Virus record (IMG/VR): IMGVR_UViG_3300020473_000120
Location: 1 to 24,409 of that record
Direction: 5' to 3' (one strand)
DNA: 24,409 nt
Source of the DNA: a virus
The notes under the pieces were generated by a model. It had not been told where the DNA came from, ran no database searches, and saw nothing but the letters and a program-made list of their open reading frames with translations. The position numbers and the translations under genes are program-made. Of the stretch, positions 1-10,546 are shown piece by piece; positions within the stretch are counted from its first letter, which is position 1; the number at the start of each line of letters is the position of its first letter.

Positions 1-711
1 CCCAGCCGCTACACGATCCTGAGTTATCTTGTCAGGTGCAGTAATAACACCAGTAGTCTCATCCTTTTGAAGTGGAATTTTCTGACCGAACACCTGTTCA
101 GTCCACTTATCCCAATGCTTAGGAAGAATCTGCCAACGTCCAACAGCACCAGTATCAGGATCAACAGCACTGTAATTATTATTAGAAGTAATAGAACCCA
201 TCACACGCAAAAACTTTTTACTAGCTTCATCTATAGGAATACGCCTGTTGTTAGTTTCTCTAGAAGCATTCATTACTTCTTGATCCCCGTAATGCATTTC
301 ACCTAACACACGATCAAACCCTCTAGCAATACCCTCATTGCCATCAGCGATAGACTTACTCAAATACTTATCCGCTTTTACACCAGGAGGTTTAAGTACA
401 CCTTCGCGTAAACCTAAAGGTTCAACATGCCAAGGAGTATTACCATCAAACTTTAAACCGTGTCTCACTGCTATACGTTTAGCTCTCTCCATTTTATGAG
501 GAGGGATATGCACAGTTGCCGCAAGACCATCAACGTAAGGGCTTTCTTCAGCAGTAGTCCAAGGAACACCAGCAGGGTTAGTGGCACGAATGCCGTCTAT
601 GATCTGCTGTTCTTGTTCAGGTGTTGTAACACCACGAATAACTTTACCGCCTACATCATCAATCCACCTGTGTAGATTGTTTTCAAATGGTTCCCAAAGT
701 GTGTCTGCCAT
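1..711 (-). CDS. Virion cell-wall-type protein with degenerate M15-like and lytic-transglycosylase-like segments (3' end outside window)
   Basis: The first 237 residues are visible; the gene runs off the left edge. The ATG at 711 shares one base with the stop of the previous gene (TAATG). Residues about 60-110 read like an M15 D-Ala-D-Ala peptidase: SPYVDGLAATV aligns with S-x-H-x-x-G-x-A-x-D, and a later PWHVEP aligns with E-P-W-H-x-E. Only the last His is kept: the first metal His is Tyr, the Asp is Thr and the catalytic Glu is Thr. Residues about 165-237 resemble an SLT/goose-lysozyme-like transglycosylase: ITSNNNYSAV, then GAVGRWQILP, then a TQDRVAAG tail. The expected ESGGNY catalytic Glu is Thr (TSNNNY). 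The fold assignments come from motif memory; loss of activity is inferred. It follows the 622-aa protein with its peptidoglycan-binding-like segment, so a role in wall contact or penetration during ejection is plausible. Confidence 0.72.
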   Translation of the reverse strand, partial: MADTLWEPFENNLHRWIDDVGGKVIRGVTTPEQEQQIIDGIRATNPAGVPWTTAEESPYVDGLAATVHIPPHKMERAKRIAVRHGLKFDGNTPWHVEPLGLREGVLKPPGVKADKYLSKSIADGNEGIARGFDRVLGEMHYGDQEVMNASRETNNRRIPIDEASKKFLRVMGSITSNNNYSAVDPDTGAVGRWQILPKHWDKWTEQVFGQKIPLQKDETTGVITAPDKITQDRVAAG

Positions 712-2579
712 TAAAACCCTACTTTTCCTGTGCTAGCAATAGACCGCAAAACATTACTTATAGCGGCACCCATATTAGGATCGTAGTTCTGGTTGTCAGG
801 TAGATTCAAAGCATCAATAGCATTTTGAGCCATATCACTATGTATATCTTGTGCAGTTGTATCAACTGGTTGTGCAGTTAACCAATCTACACCAGCCGTA
901 CTACTCATAGAATCTACAAGAGCTTGTATACGAGAATCATCATACCCGTTAGTAGCACCTGTAGCTTTACCAAACGTGTTGTTAAAAGAACGAAGAATAT
1001 CTGTATCAGATTTACTTCGGCTAGGGTCATTAGGATCATAACCTGCCATATCGAAATGGTATTTCATAGCTGACCTAGCTATATCAACTGAATTAGCTTC
1101 AAGCTTGCTTCTAATCTGTTGCGCTCTAGCGCGCTGATCGGCAGGTAATTTACCGACAGGTGTTGAAAGAATACGCGCTTCTTCTTCTGTTATATGCCCG
1201 GACATTAAAGCCCAATGGCCGTAATCATTGTTTGAATTAGCACCAACAACAATACTGTCTGCCCAGTCGCTTGCGAAAGTACCATCCGAATAGTAGGTAG
1301 CAAGCAACTGTTCAATTCTTTCATTATCAGCGGCTTGACCAGCTTCTGATAAAGCAATTTGGTCTTCACTTGAAAGATTTGCAAATCCTTCAGACATAAA
1401 AGAATTGAAAAGTTCCTTACCTCTTTCAGTAAGAACTGCACCTGATTCATCTAATGCAACTGTTAAAGCTTGTTGCCCTATCTGTCCAGCATTATTAATC
1501 ATCATGTTACGAGTCTGTCTTATCGCTTCGCTATCAGCGTCACTTGTTATTTGTCTATGGCGAGCAACATTTTCTAAACGCTTTTCAAAAAGAAAATCGT
1601 GTACAGAATAATCCCCACCATTATTTACTTTTGCTTTTAACAAATCGTGAGTAAAATTTAACACCGCTTGATGAGTAGCTTCATCAGAAGTTATACCAAA
1701 CTTAGGCATTAAACGCGCCCCGTCTTTAGTGTCAAAATATCCAAGCTCCTGCAATCTTGACTGTATAAGACTCATCTCTTGGCTATCTAAACTTCCTAAC
1801 CTCTTTACTATTTCTTGTGGGGCAAGTGACATGCCAGAAATTAAATCATCCAAACTGTCAATAACACCTTGTGGAGTGCCATCGAAAGTTATTTGGATAA
1901 AGTCTTGGAATTGTGTCGGATCTTTTTCTATTTCTTCGACAAGCGCAGACATATCTTCGTCAGTAGTAGTCGCTAACATTCCTGCAACCGTTCCAGTAGC
2001 TAAAACAAATCTGCTGTTATGGCGAAGATTCTCAATGTAATCATTAATCATTTGTTCTTTTACTTGCTCTGAGTTGTAAAACTCTTTTTCAAAATCTTCA
2101 GGCGTGTACCCAAAAGTCTTTTCAAAAATAACATCTGTAGACAAAATCCTTGACATTTGCATTACGCCTTCGGGCTTACCTAAATCAATTCTTTGAGCGC
2201 CATCAGCTTCCATAAAGTGCTGTCGGCTACCAGTACCCATCATGGATTCCCAAAGGCTGTCAAGAGTTCCAGTACCGCTTGTCCCACCTAACGTAATAAT
2301 AGATCGGTCAGATAAAAATGCTATGAACCTTTCCCAATTTTTATCTGGTCCTTCAAGCTCTGCCACAATGTTTTTTGCTAAAGCTAGTTCATCTGTAAGC
2401 CCAAGATCTTTAGGCAAATCTTCAAGTTCAGGATATTGAGCGCGAAGTTCAGCTATAGTTTTATATCCTGATGGAGAAGGTTCATCCGATCCATCAATAC
2501 CAACTAAATCTTGTGCTAGTTCGGTTACATCCCCAATAGCGTCTGCAACATTTTCTACAATACCTGGAATCTTTACCAT
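711..2579 (-). CDS. Virion-associated protein with peptidoglycan-binding-like segment, 622 aa
   Basis: I do not recognise the whole protein. I chose the ATG at 2579 over an in-frame start at 2600 because it makes a TAATG overlap with the giant gene, the pattern used at many junctions here. Residues about 266-312 look like a PG_binding_1-type repeat: LIQSRLQELGYFD, then PKFG, then TSDEATHQAVLNF, matching the family pattern of helix, GYYD, G-x-x-D and T-x-x-AV-x-x-F. The rest is mainly acidic and probably helical, with an amphipathic start (MVKIPGIVENVADAIGDV) and no signal peptide. It lies between the giant virion protein and the M15/SLT-like protein, so it is probably an internal or ejected virion component that touches the cell wall. 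That role is inferred from context and one weak domain. Confidence 0.8.
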   Translation of the reverse strand: MVKIPGIVENVADAIGDVTELAQDLVGIDGSDEPSPSGYKTIAELRAQYPELEDLPKDLGLTDELALAKNIVAELEGPDKNWERFIAFLSDRSIITLGGTSGTGTLDSLWESMMGTGSRQHFMEADGAQRIDLGKPEGVMQMSRILSTDVIFEKTFGYTPEDFEKEFYNSEQVKEQMINDYIENLRHNSRFVLATGTVAGMLATTTDEDMSALVEEIEKDPTQFQDFIQITFDGTPQGVIDSLDDLISGMSLAPQEIVKRLGSLDSQEMSLIQSRLQELGYFDTKDGARLMPKFGITSDEATHQAVLNFTHDLLKAKVNNGGDYSVHDFLFEKRLENVARHRQITSDADSEAIRQTRNMMINNAGQIGQQALTVALDESGAVLTERGKELFNSFMSEGFANLSSEDQIALSEAGQAADNERIEQLLATYYSDGTFASDWADSIVVGANSNNDYGHWALMSGHITEEEARILSTPVGKLPADQRARAQQIRSKLEANSVDIARSAMKYHFDMAGYDPNDPSRSKSDTDILRSFNNTFGKATGATNGYDDSRIQALVDSMSSTAGVDWLTAQPVDTTAQDIHSDMAQNAIDALNLPDNQNYDPNMGAAISNVLRSIASTGKVGF

Positions 2580-5500
2580 TACAACGTAACTCCTGTCCAC
2601 TCACGATCAGGTATAATCTTCGGTGCAATCCTTATAAGCCCTGCTCTAAACTGACCAACCCATTCCTGATTCAAATAAGGGATAACAAGGTTATTTAACA
2701 AAGGTTGTAGATGCGGTTTGCCTGCCACTTTTTCCTCAATTCGTCTTAAAAAGAATGCTTTCACAAAACTCCTATAGTCTTCAACATTTGGTCTTTTATT
2801 AATAACTTCCAATTCGTAGTTTAATCTAACAATGTCCATCATTACATCTAAAATCTCATTCTTATAAGGTGAATCAGGTATCATTTCAGGGTTTCTAACA
2901 ATCTTTCTAAACTCTTGGAACGTAGCTTCACGCCTTATAGATGAACGTCCCTTCTGAGTTTCAACAAAGAACACAGGATGTCTGTCCATGAAACCTTTAT
3001 CCCAAATATTGAACCTTTCAGTAAGTTCCTTAGCCGCTTTCATTTGATTCTGTGATTGTAAAACTGCAACAGCATAAGCATTGCGTTGTTTACGGTCATA
3101 ATATTCTGAAGCCGCGCCATTAAAATAGAAATCTTTAACGTATTCTTCTTTGCTTTTAAGTTCTCTTAAACCTTTAGCTATCTGACGTTGCTTCCAACCC
3201 CAAGCCATGTCTTCGTTGTATTCCAAACCAACTTCGTAAGGAACTAAGAAGCTGGTTGAATGAGGGAAATTCATAGCCCATTCACCGTTTTCTGTTAACC
3301 ATTTATCAACAGCCTTACTTTGTTGTGTGTAACCAACACCTGTTTTTTTGCTGGTACCAGTCTGGAAGAGAGACATCTTTGTTTGAGTTTCCCAAGAGTC
3401 TTTATCAAAATCTTCATCATACTTATGGTTGTCATAGAACATCAGCAAAGCTTCATCATGTGTCCATCCTTGCTGAATGTACCAATGCAACTCAGAGTTC
3501 CAATCCCAAGCATCACCGAAACGTAAATCTTTGTTTGTTCCTTTACCTGTACCTAAGAACCATGTAGTGAAATTCATGCCCATTATCTGTTGCGCTTCAT
3601 GGTCTAACTGTTCCATGAACTCTTCATTGAACAAATCAGGGTCTTCTTTTCTGGATATCTGATCTTGTGTAGGCATACGCCCTGTTGCTTGACGAAGTTT
3701 AACTGCTTGTATTTGTGCAGAAGCGAACTGTTCTCCCCTGTTCCAATGCTGTTGTGTCATAATTAATCCCTGAGATATTGGATAAGGGAAGAAAGCATCA
3801 AGGAAATCATGCAGTTTTGAATTACCAGCATCTTCAGCATCTCTATTGTCTGCTACATAAGCAAACCGTTCTTGCATGAAAGGACTTATATCTTCAAAAA
3901 TTGTAGGATCAGACACAGCTAACCGTGTCAATGGGTAAGAAATAAACGGTCCGACTTGTGGCCTGCCAACAGTTTCTAAATCGTATCCTGGCATAAGTCT
4001 GTCAAGTCTGAACATTTGGTCAACTGTAGGTATGCTTGCTACACCTGCAAGATATCCACCTATAACTGGTATTTCATGTAAAGCATCCATTAAAACTTGA
4101 CTTGACGGCAACGTAGCAGGAATAATCAAGTACCTTCTCCCATTCTGATCTTCTCTAACAAGCCCTGCTTTTTCACCGCCACGAATAGTTAACTGAAGAT
4201 TACGTAACATCAAAGGATTTTGTGTCAAGCCTCTAACCCAACGTCGTAAATACAAATCTTCAGCAAACCAGAATGGGATTAATGATCCCATCATTTCTTG
4301 GAATTGTGACCGTATACGATGATCGTCAATGAATGAAGCTGTAACTGAACCTGCTTTTTCCATAGCATGATTGACACGGTTCTGATGTGCGTTGAATCTA
4401 CGGTTAGAGTATTTAGTTAATTCTCTAATAGCTCCTGCTTTATTATTACTCTTTTCTATAAGAGCTTTCATAAAATCAAGATCAGAGTTTCTTGCTATAA
4501 GTTCTGCAACTTGAGCGTGATCGCCTTGAGACATAGCATAAGCAACTCTTGACAATGCATCATTGGGATCTAACGCTTGGTTAGACCATACGTGCTTAAT
4601 GAAATCTTCCAACTGAGGAATAATATCTGCTTCATCTACAGTGGAGAATAATCCAAGCTTGTTTAAAATAGGAGATTCTTTCGCGGCGTTAATCATGTAT
4701 GTGCCTTCAGTTTTCTCATACAATCTCCACGCTTCAGCAAAGTAATGAGTGAACATTGGTTCACGTACCATAGCTTCCATAGCAGGATGAATCACACCAT
4801 CGAACCATGCGGTAAGAACTTTATTCCAAAGGTAATCAAACTTTTGTTGCCCTTTAAATTCGTGCGCGCCTACTCCTATTTCTGCATAAATACTTTGCGG
4901 TAGATCAGAACGTTTCCCATTAGCCATTAAGCGAGAAGGAATAACCTCGTCATCTAAAAGTTCAAATAAGATTTCATGCATAGCAGTTTCAGATGTTTGA
5001 GATAAAGTTATTTTCTTTAACCCTTCCAACTGGACTCGTGCCATATCTTCAACCATTGCATCAGTGTCGTTTAACACTGTGTAAAATTCGTCAGCTATTT
5101 CCCAATCGTCAGGGTTGAAATCTTTGTTTGTGTAATTTGCTTGAGATGTGTAATATTCCGTTTTCCCAGTCGTAGGATCTTTACGCTTATATGTTCTCTT
5201 TAAAATAACTTGAGGAACAGAATCTTGTATCTGTACCACACCTCCGGGTTGAGCAAGAACGTCTTGTGCTACAGCGAACACTGATTGGTTTTCAAAACCA
5301 CCGACATCTTCAGGAGAGATTATGCTTCCGTCATCTCCAACAGTGTAAAAAATTCTTGAACCATTTGGTTCTATACCAGCTACTTCTGAAACAACTGTTC
5401 CATTCTGATTCACACGAGGCGTTGTACCATACTGATTAGTTAACCGAGCTTCAGTAAGACCCGGCTTAGCAAAGAAAGCATCCGAACTAATATCCCTTAC

Positions 5501-8500
5501 TTCTAATTTAGGTCCGATCCAATCAGTACCAACCCCTGTACCTGACCGTATTTCAGCTACCTCACGTAAGGCTTCATCTATAGCTTCACCTATTGAATGA
5601 GCAACGTGAGGATCAGATGATGCAGTTAACAAAGGTATATGTGTTTGTTCAGCCGCTTGACTGAAACCAATCATGTCTTCAAAAGAACCAATCGTTCTAT
5701 TCTGATAAGGAGTAGCTGAAGGATGTATAAGACTCAATACTTTGTCAGCTACCTTTTCTCTATCAGGTAAAGTTTGAGGCAATCTTCTCATCAATTTTCT
5801 GTAGATAGCATTTTGTATATGTATAACAGAATCAGGATCTTGCCCTGCCATAATGAAATAATCAGCAAGAACACGTATAGCTGGTTCAGAAAGTTTAGGA
5901 GTCCAAACACGAACCGCTCCTCTTTGTGGAGGAGCCATGCCTGTTTGTCCTGCTATACCATGACCACCTAATTCATAAGCAACCATTGAATGAGCCAACT
6001 GTTGACCTTGCGGACTACGCATATATGTTGTATTAGCGTCATGTGCCAAAGCTAAAACTTCATCAAGATTAGAACTCATTCTTGTAGAATCTGGTGCTAT
6101 TAAACTCATAGCCATTAAACGAGACATAGCAGTGCTACCTGTCTCATCACCTAATCTAGCTATCATCCAGTCTTGATTAATTATAGATGTCCAAAAATTC
6201 ACATCAGTTTTACTAGGAGTCTTTGGATCAGTTAACAAACCTACAAAAATTTCCATAAGGTTATTATCGTCACCTACATTATTAGCCCAGTTGTCGAACT
6301 GTGTATGAAAATGTGTAGGCGCATCAGCATCAGGCGACAACGTAAGATTACCTGTGCCATTATAAAGTTGTTTTAATGCTCTTCTTTCTTGAACAGATAA
6401 TCTTTCTATTATGCGAGCAACTTCACGACTTGCACCTATCGGATCATCAGCATCAAAAACAATACCTAGCTCATCTAAAATAATTCGGTTTGTTCTTTCA
6501 GCTTGAACACTAACATATTGAGATAACTCTCTAGCCATAAGAACATGCGCTGGACTTTGACTCATTTCAACTAATTGTGAATTAAGACCGTTCCAATAAT
6601 CTAAAGTTCTGTCTCCATCCTTATCAACCCAAGTAAAATCTGATCCCGCATAATTTAAAGGTATACGATGTCTAGCTTGTATAGCCTTACCGAATCCACC
6701 TGATCTCATAGCTTGATCTAATGAATGTTGAGGATTCAAATACGGATCGTAAGTATTAAACAGATCGCGCATAAACGAATCTCGTACACTTGGATGCGAT
6801 AATAGAATATCCATTGCGTCCATGTGCGCTTCAAATTCTGTTTCATCAGTTAACTTCTTACCGAACCATTGAGCAGTAGCCGCTTTGCTAGGTAACCCTG
6901 CGCTATTAGCGAACTTGTGCATTACCTCACTTGATCGTGCCGCCGCCCACTGACCTAACACCCAGTTACGGTAAAAAATTTTACCTCTTATAGTTGACGA
7001 CATTTCAGAACGCACGATTTTTCTATTGTCTTCAAACATTTTGCGTTGAGTTTCCCAATCAGAGAATTGGAACTTTCGTCTTTTAGTTGGGTCGTCAGTT
7101 AAACGTTTCAAAGTTTTACGTGTAACTGCAATATCTCCAACACCGCTTATTTCTGATGCGAAACGAAGCGGAGCCGTAAGTAATCCCATAAATTTATTGT
7201 GATGAACCTCACCCATAGATTTAAGGTTCAGATTTGCTATTTGTTTAAGATCAGAACCAACAAGCAAATCTTCATATTCGCCTTTACGAATACGTTTTCC
7301 TGTTACAGGATCAAATACATCATGGACTGCTCGACCTTTGTAAACAGGGATCTTGGTTCCATACTGGTCGAACATTACTGTTCTTCCATTAACTACTCGT
7401 GCTAAACGACCACGTATAGTTGCGCCCATCCCTTCGCGTAAAACAAACTGTAAAAGCTCGTCGCCACCATTTCTCGGAACGTAACCAAACCGTAACAATA
7501 CTGATGGTCGCCAAACTTTACTGAACATTTTATCAATAGTGGGCAAGCTCATAGCCCAACCCATATGTCGAATGAATCCCATGTACCTAGCGATACCTGC
7601 TAGTTCCCGAAAATCAGGAATGATATTCATTTTTGACAACTGGGCTGATTGAGCAGGCCCCGGAACTACCGCTCGTTTAACTTCAAACCCACCAAAGAAA
7701 TCAATATTGTCTTGCCTGTTAATGTCATATACATGATCTGCTTTGCTAATGAAACGTCGCATGAATGTTTCAACTTTTGGACCACCATGCAGTATCGCTC
7801 CTGATCTGGCCATGAAATCCATAAGGAACTCGACTTGCACATTCCATCTTTGAGCTTCCGTTCCATTAATGAACGTGTGTTTAAAATGTTCAATAACTTC
7901 ACGAGGCATGTCAGCAAGAATGCCCATCTCTACAAGAGCATCAAATTCTTTCAAAGCAGTCTTATCATCCAAAACATCAATAATATTATTTAAAGGAACA
8001 TGCGTTGTAAGTTTCTTAGCTAGTTTCGCTGGGTGATACATAAGTTGCACAGCGACTGCTTTAACATGATCTCCTACACCTAACGCACCAGCTTTAAGAC
8101 CACCTATCAATTCATAGTTTCTACTTCCCGGCTTGTGCCTAGCATGTTCAAGATAATTATTGTAAACACGGAACCATCCACTGAAAGTTTCAGGGCGTTG
8201 ACCTGTCTTAATATTTTTCAATACATCTTGGTCAGCAATATTTATTCCTTGATCTGCATAGAAGTTAAACAACTCGTCAAACATTGATTGCTTTGATGCA
8301 TAATCAACAAATTCTTTCTTTAAAGTCTCAGCAGTTTTAATAAGATCTTCTACTTGAGCAGGATCGCTAATACCCATACTTTGCAGAAGCCGACTATCAA
8401 CAGGCCCATCAGCAGTCGATTGTAAAATAAGACCAATCGACCTAGCATCTAATGGTTTTTTAAGATCCTTAATCACAATACGATTAGCGTCACCTACAGG

Positions 8501-10546
8501 TAAATTCATACGATCAGATAATTCTCTAGCAACCCAACGTCCTTGTTGAGCTAAATACTGCATTCCGATACGAGACATGTCTTTAGCTAAAGCAGTAGTT
8601 TGGAAATTTCTAGCACCAAAATCTACAATTACATCTATATGTTTGCGCGCTAAACCTAATGATCTACCGACTACACCAGTTGGGAGCAACACGGCATTAG
8701 CCGCGCCTCTGCCACCAAAGCCTGTTGATAAAGCCGCAGTACCAGCCTCACTGTACATAAATTCCCATATGCCATCAGGAGTTGAAAGCCCTGTATTAGC
8801 TTTTGTAAACCCAGCCGTGTACATGTTTTCCATAGCTTCGCGCCCAAGAGTTTGCGTACCTACAGTTTCAACAAATGTTTCCCATACGTCACCTTTAGGA
8901 GCGACATATTGTAAAGTTCTTTTTTGTTTATGCCATGCTTTCATTCTTTCATAAACAGGTTTTAATCCTTTATATTTTTGAAGCAGATAAGTTTCAGGAT
9001 GAATCCAATCAGGGTTAGCTTTTGTTAATCTGCTTTCAGCTATAAGCTCAGCATCTTTTATTGTTATTTTTTTACCAGCTTCAGCGGCTTCTCTGAAAAT
9101 TTCACTAGTTAAAGTATCCAACTCGTCTAAACTTTTAAACGATTCAGCAACTTCATCTTGGAACTTGATTAACTGTCTACCTCTCCAAAGAAGAATAGGT
9201 TTAATACCACCAAAGAAATTTTCTGATCTGGCTTTACTAAACCAGTCAGCCATCTCATCTGCACCTGAAGTTCCACGTAACGAATACTTATTGTTAGCTC
9301 GCATCGCGTCAGTTAAATTATTCCAAAAATCAATATTATTCCACGTAGATTCTCTTGCTTGCCAAGGGCCTTTCTTAAGATCCTTACCTTGAATACGAGC
9401 TTTGTTTTTTAAGAAAGTTCGCTTAACTAAACCGGGACGAACCATTGCCATTTGAGCAGGGCGTGTCAACTTAATAGCTTTCATCCAGATTCCACCAGCC
9501 CAAGTAGTTGGGTCTAACAAAATCTCAGTAGTCATTGAACCAGCGAAACCTACAATGGTTCCATATGTAGTTCCACGTTCAGCATCAGGTAAAAAAGCAT
9601 TATTCTTATTCCAGAACTTGCGTGAATACTCCATTGTGTCCACGCGACCTTCATCAAAAACATTTATAGCTTCACGCGCACGATCAGAATTAATCCAGTC
9701 CATTTCTTTTTCAAATTCTTGACGAATAGATTCATCGTCTTCTAAACCTGTTCGACGGACAATAAGATCCCACACGCCGTTCTGTCCGAAACCTGCGTAC
9801 ATTCTCAGCATCTCTACTTGAGAATCATCAAATCCCATTTTCATTACTTGAGCGTAAGAGTTCTCATCAAAAGAAGTTTCCGCATGTTCAGTCATACGCC
9901 AACCATCCATCACAGAACCAATGTCACCAAGGAAAGATCCTTCTTTAGCATCTGTGTAAGCAAGCGATCTTCCTGCACGTTGAGCGAAACGCCCCGACAT
10001 CATAAGAAGTTCCCAAGCTTTATCAAGCTGAACTATTTTCGCGCCAATGCCTAAACCTTTAACAGAAAGTTTTGTAACCCCTTTAACAAAATCACCAACA
10101 TAAGGAATACCACCAAGACCCCAAGCAAAACCGGGGCCTTTCTCTCCGGGTGGCCTGTATCCTATATCACGTAATCTTTTCTGAGCGGCTGGTGGAAGAT
10201 TAGCAAACTCTTGTTCTTGAATCGGATCAGCCATACTTTCCAACATGGATTTACCATCAGATACAGATTCAGCATTACGTGTAGTTAAATACTCATCTAA
10301 CATGTCGTCATCGCTTGTATCAGCCATGACAATATCTGTTAATTGGTCAAGATCCCCACCGAATATTCCGAACCCACCATTGTTTGATATGAGTTCAAAC
10401 CTGTTATTAAGACGTACGTCCTCATAAGAAGGAGCATGGTCATAATTTTCTGGAACATCAGAATCCGGCAACTCATAATTATTTGAGCCACTAAAAAATG
10501 GCGATACGCGAGTTCTACTATATGGAACTAATTGTTTCTCAGCCAC
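2579..10546 (-). CDS. Giant virion protein, about 2655 aa, probable internal or DNA-ejection protein
   Basis: One uninterrupted frame of almost 8 kb, about a third of the window. No ATG start is available near the 5' end. The GTG at 10546 gives an 8-base overlap with the upstream gene (GTGGCTGA), like the ATGCCTAG overlap one junction earlier; a TTG at 10555 is the alternative (2658 aa). Visible features are a hydrophobic, glycine-rich stretch near residues 135-170, the motif WRPSVLLRFGYVPRN near residue 1010, and LIPFWFAEDLYLRRW near residue 2090 followed by an aromatic- and proline-rich region. The remainder looks mainly helical. I found no nucleotide-binding loop and no single-subunit RNA polymerase motifs. 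Its place after the portal and before cell-wall-type genes suggests an internal protein like T7 gp15/gp16 in role, or a large polyvalent phage protein. Existence as a gene is certain; the function is inferred. Confidence 0.85.
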   Translation of the reverse strand: MAEKQLVPYSRTRVSPFFSGSNNYELPDSDVPENYDHAPSYEDVRLNNRFELISNNGGFGIFGGDLDQLTDIVMADTSDDDMLDEYLTTRNAESVSDGKSMLESMADPIQEQEFANLPPAAQKRLRDIGYRPPGEKGPGFAWGLGGIPYVGDFVKGVTKLSVKGLGIGAKIVQLDKAWELLMMSGRFAQRAGRSLAYTDAKEGSFLGDIGSVMDGWRMTEHAETSFDENSYAQVMKMGFDDSQVEMLRMYAGFGQNGVWDLIVRRTGLEDDESIRQEFEKEMDWINSDRAREAINVFDEGRVDTMEYSRKFWNKNNAFLPDAERGTTYGTIVGFAGSMTTEILLDPTTWAGGIWMKAIKLTRPAQMAMVRPGLVKRTFLKNKARIQGKDLKKGPWQARESTWNNIDFWNNLTDAMRANNKYSLRGTSGADEMADWFSKARSENFFGGIKPILLWRGRQLIKFQDEVAESFKSLDELDTLTSEIFREAAEAGKKITIKDAELIAESRLTKANPDWIHPETYLLQKYKGLKPVYERMKAWHKQKRTLQYVAPKGDVWETFVETVGTQTLGREAMENMYTAGFTKANTGLSTPDGIWEFMYSEAGTAALSTGFGGRGAANAVLLPTGVVGRSLGLARKHIDVIVDFGARNFQTTALAKDMSRIGMQYLAQQGRWVARELSDRMNLPVGDANRIVIKDLKKPLDARSIGLILQSTADGPVDSRLLQSMGISDPAQVEDLIKTAETLKKEFVDYASKQSMFDELFNFYADQGINIADQDVLKNIKTGQRPETFSGWFRVYNNYLEHARHKPGSRNYELIGGLKAGALGVGDHVKAVAVQLMYHPAKLAKKLTTHVPLNNIIDVLDDKTALKEFDALVEMGILADMPREVIEHFKHTFINGTEAQRWNVQVEFLMDFMARSGAILHGGPKVETFMRRFISKADHVYDINRQDNIDFFGGFEVKRAVVPGPAQSAQLSKMNIIPDFRELAGIARYMGFIRHMGWAMSLPTIDKMFSKVWRPSVLLRFGYVPRNGGDELLQFVLREGMGATIRGRLARVVNGRTVMFDQYGTKIPVYKGRAVHDVFDPVTGKRIRKGEYEDLLVGSDLKQIANLNLKSMGEVHHNKFMGLLTAPLRFASEISGVGDIAVTRKTLKRLTDDPTKRRKFQFSDWETQRKMFEDNRKIVRSEMSSTIRGKIFYRNWVLGQWAAARSSEVMHKFANSAGLPSKAATAQWFGKKLTDETEFEAHMDAMDILLSHPSVRDSFMRDLFNTYDPYLNPQHSLDQAMRSGGFGKAIQARHRIPLNYAGSDFTWVDKDGDRTLDYWNGLNSQLVEMSQSPAHVLMARELSQYVSVQAERTNRIILDELGIVFDADDPIGASREVARIIERLSVQERRALKQLYNGTGNLTLSPDADAPTHFHTQFDNWANNVGDDNNLMEIFVGLLTDPKTPSKTDVNFWTSIINQDWMIARLGDETGSTAMSRLMAMSLIAPDSTRMSSNLDEVLALAHDANTTYMRSPQGQQLAHSMVAYELGGHGIAGQTGMAPPQRGAVRVWTPKLSEPAIRVLADYFIMAGQDPDSVIHIQNAIYRKLMRRLPQTLPDREKVADKVLSLIHPSATPYQNRTIGSFEDMIGFSQAAEQTHIPLLTASSDPHVAHSIGEAIDEALREVAEIRSGTGVGTDWIGPKLEVRDISSDAFFAKPGLTEARLTNQYGTTPRVNQNGTVVSEVAGIEPNGSRIFYTVGDDGSIISPEDVGGFENQSVFAVAQDVLAQPGGVVQIQDSVPQVILKRTYKRKDPTTGKTEYYTSQANYTNKDFNPDDWEIADEFYTVLNDTDAMVEDMARVQLEGLKKITLSQTSETAMHEILFELLDDEVIPSRLMANGKRSDLPQSIYAEIGVGAHEFKGQQKFDYLWNKVLTAWFDGVIHPAMEAMVREPMFTHYFAEAWRLYEKTEGTYMINAAKESPILNKLGLFSTVDEADIIPQLEDFIKHVWSNQALDPNDALSRVAYAMSQGDHAQVAELIARNSDLDFMKALIEKSNNKAGAIRELTKYSNRRFNAHQNRVNHAMEKAGSVTASFIDDHRIRSQFQEMMGSLIPFWFAEDLYLRRWVRGLTQNPLMLRNLQLTIRGGEKAGLVREDQNGRRYLIIPATLPSSQVLMDALHEIPVIGGYLAGVASIPTVDQMFRLDRLMPGYDLETVGRPQVGPFISYPLTRLAVSDPTIFEDISPFMQERFAYVADNRDAEDAGNSKLHDFLDAFFPYPISQGLIMTQQHWNRGEQFASAQIQAVKLRQATGRMPTQDQISRKEDPDLFNEEFMEQLDHEAQQIMGMNFTTWFLGTGKGTNKDLRFGDAWDWNSELHWYIQQGWTHDEALLMFYDNHKYDEDFDKDSWETQTKMSLFQTGTSKKTGVGYTQQSKAVDKWLTENGEWAMNFPHSTSFLVPYEVGLEYNEDMAWGWKQRQIAKGLRELKSKEEYVKDFYFNGAASEYYDRKQRNAYAVAVLQSQNQMKAAKELTERFNIWDKGFMDRHPVFFVETQKGRSSIRREATFQEFRKIVRNPEMIPDSPYKNEILDVMMDIVRLNYELEVINKRPNVEDYRSFVKAFFLRRIEEKVAGKPHLQPLLNNLVIPYLNQEWVGQFRAGLIRIAPKIIPDREWTGVTL

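Noticed and set aside
2580-2600. Start of the 622-aa gene at 2600
   Set aside because: The ATG at 2579 gives the TAATG junction used throughout the operon; the upstream start would add seven residues read from inside the giant gene.
8577-8954. 125-codon frame antisense to the giant gene
   Set aside because: The giant gene is continuous on the other strand and this frame has no ribosome site or recognisable product.
2579-10546. N4-type virion RNA polymerase inside the giant protein
   Set aside because: The size and place would suit, but I could not find the conserved polymerase motifs with their Arg, Lys and Tyr-Gly pattern; the few partial strings are out of order.
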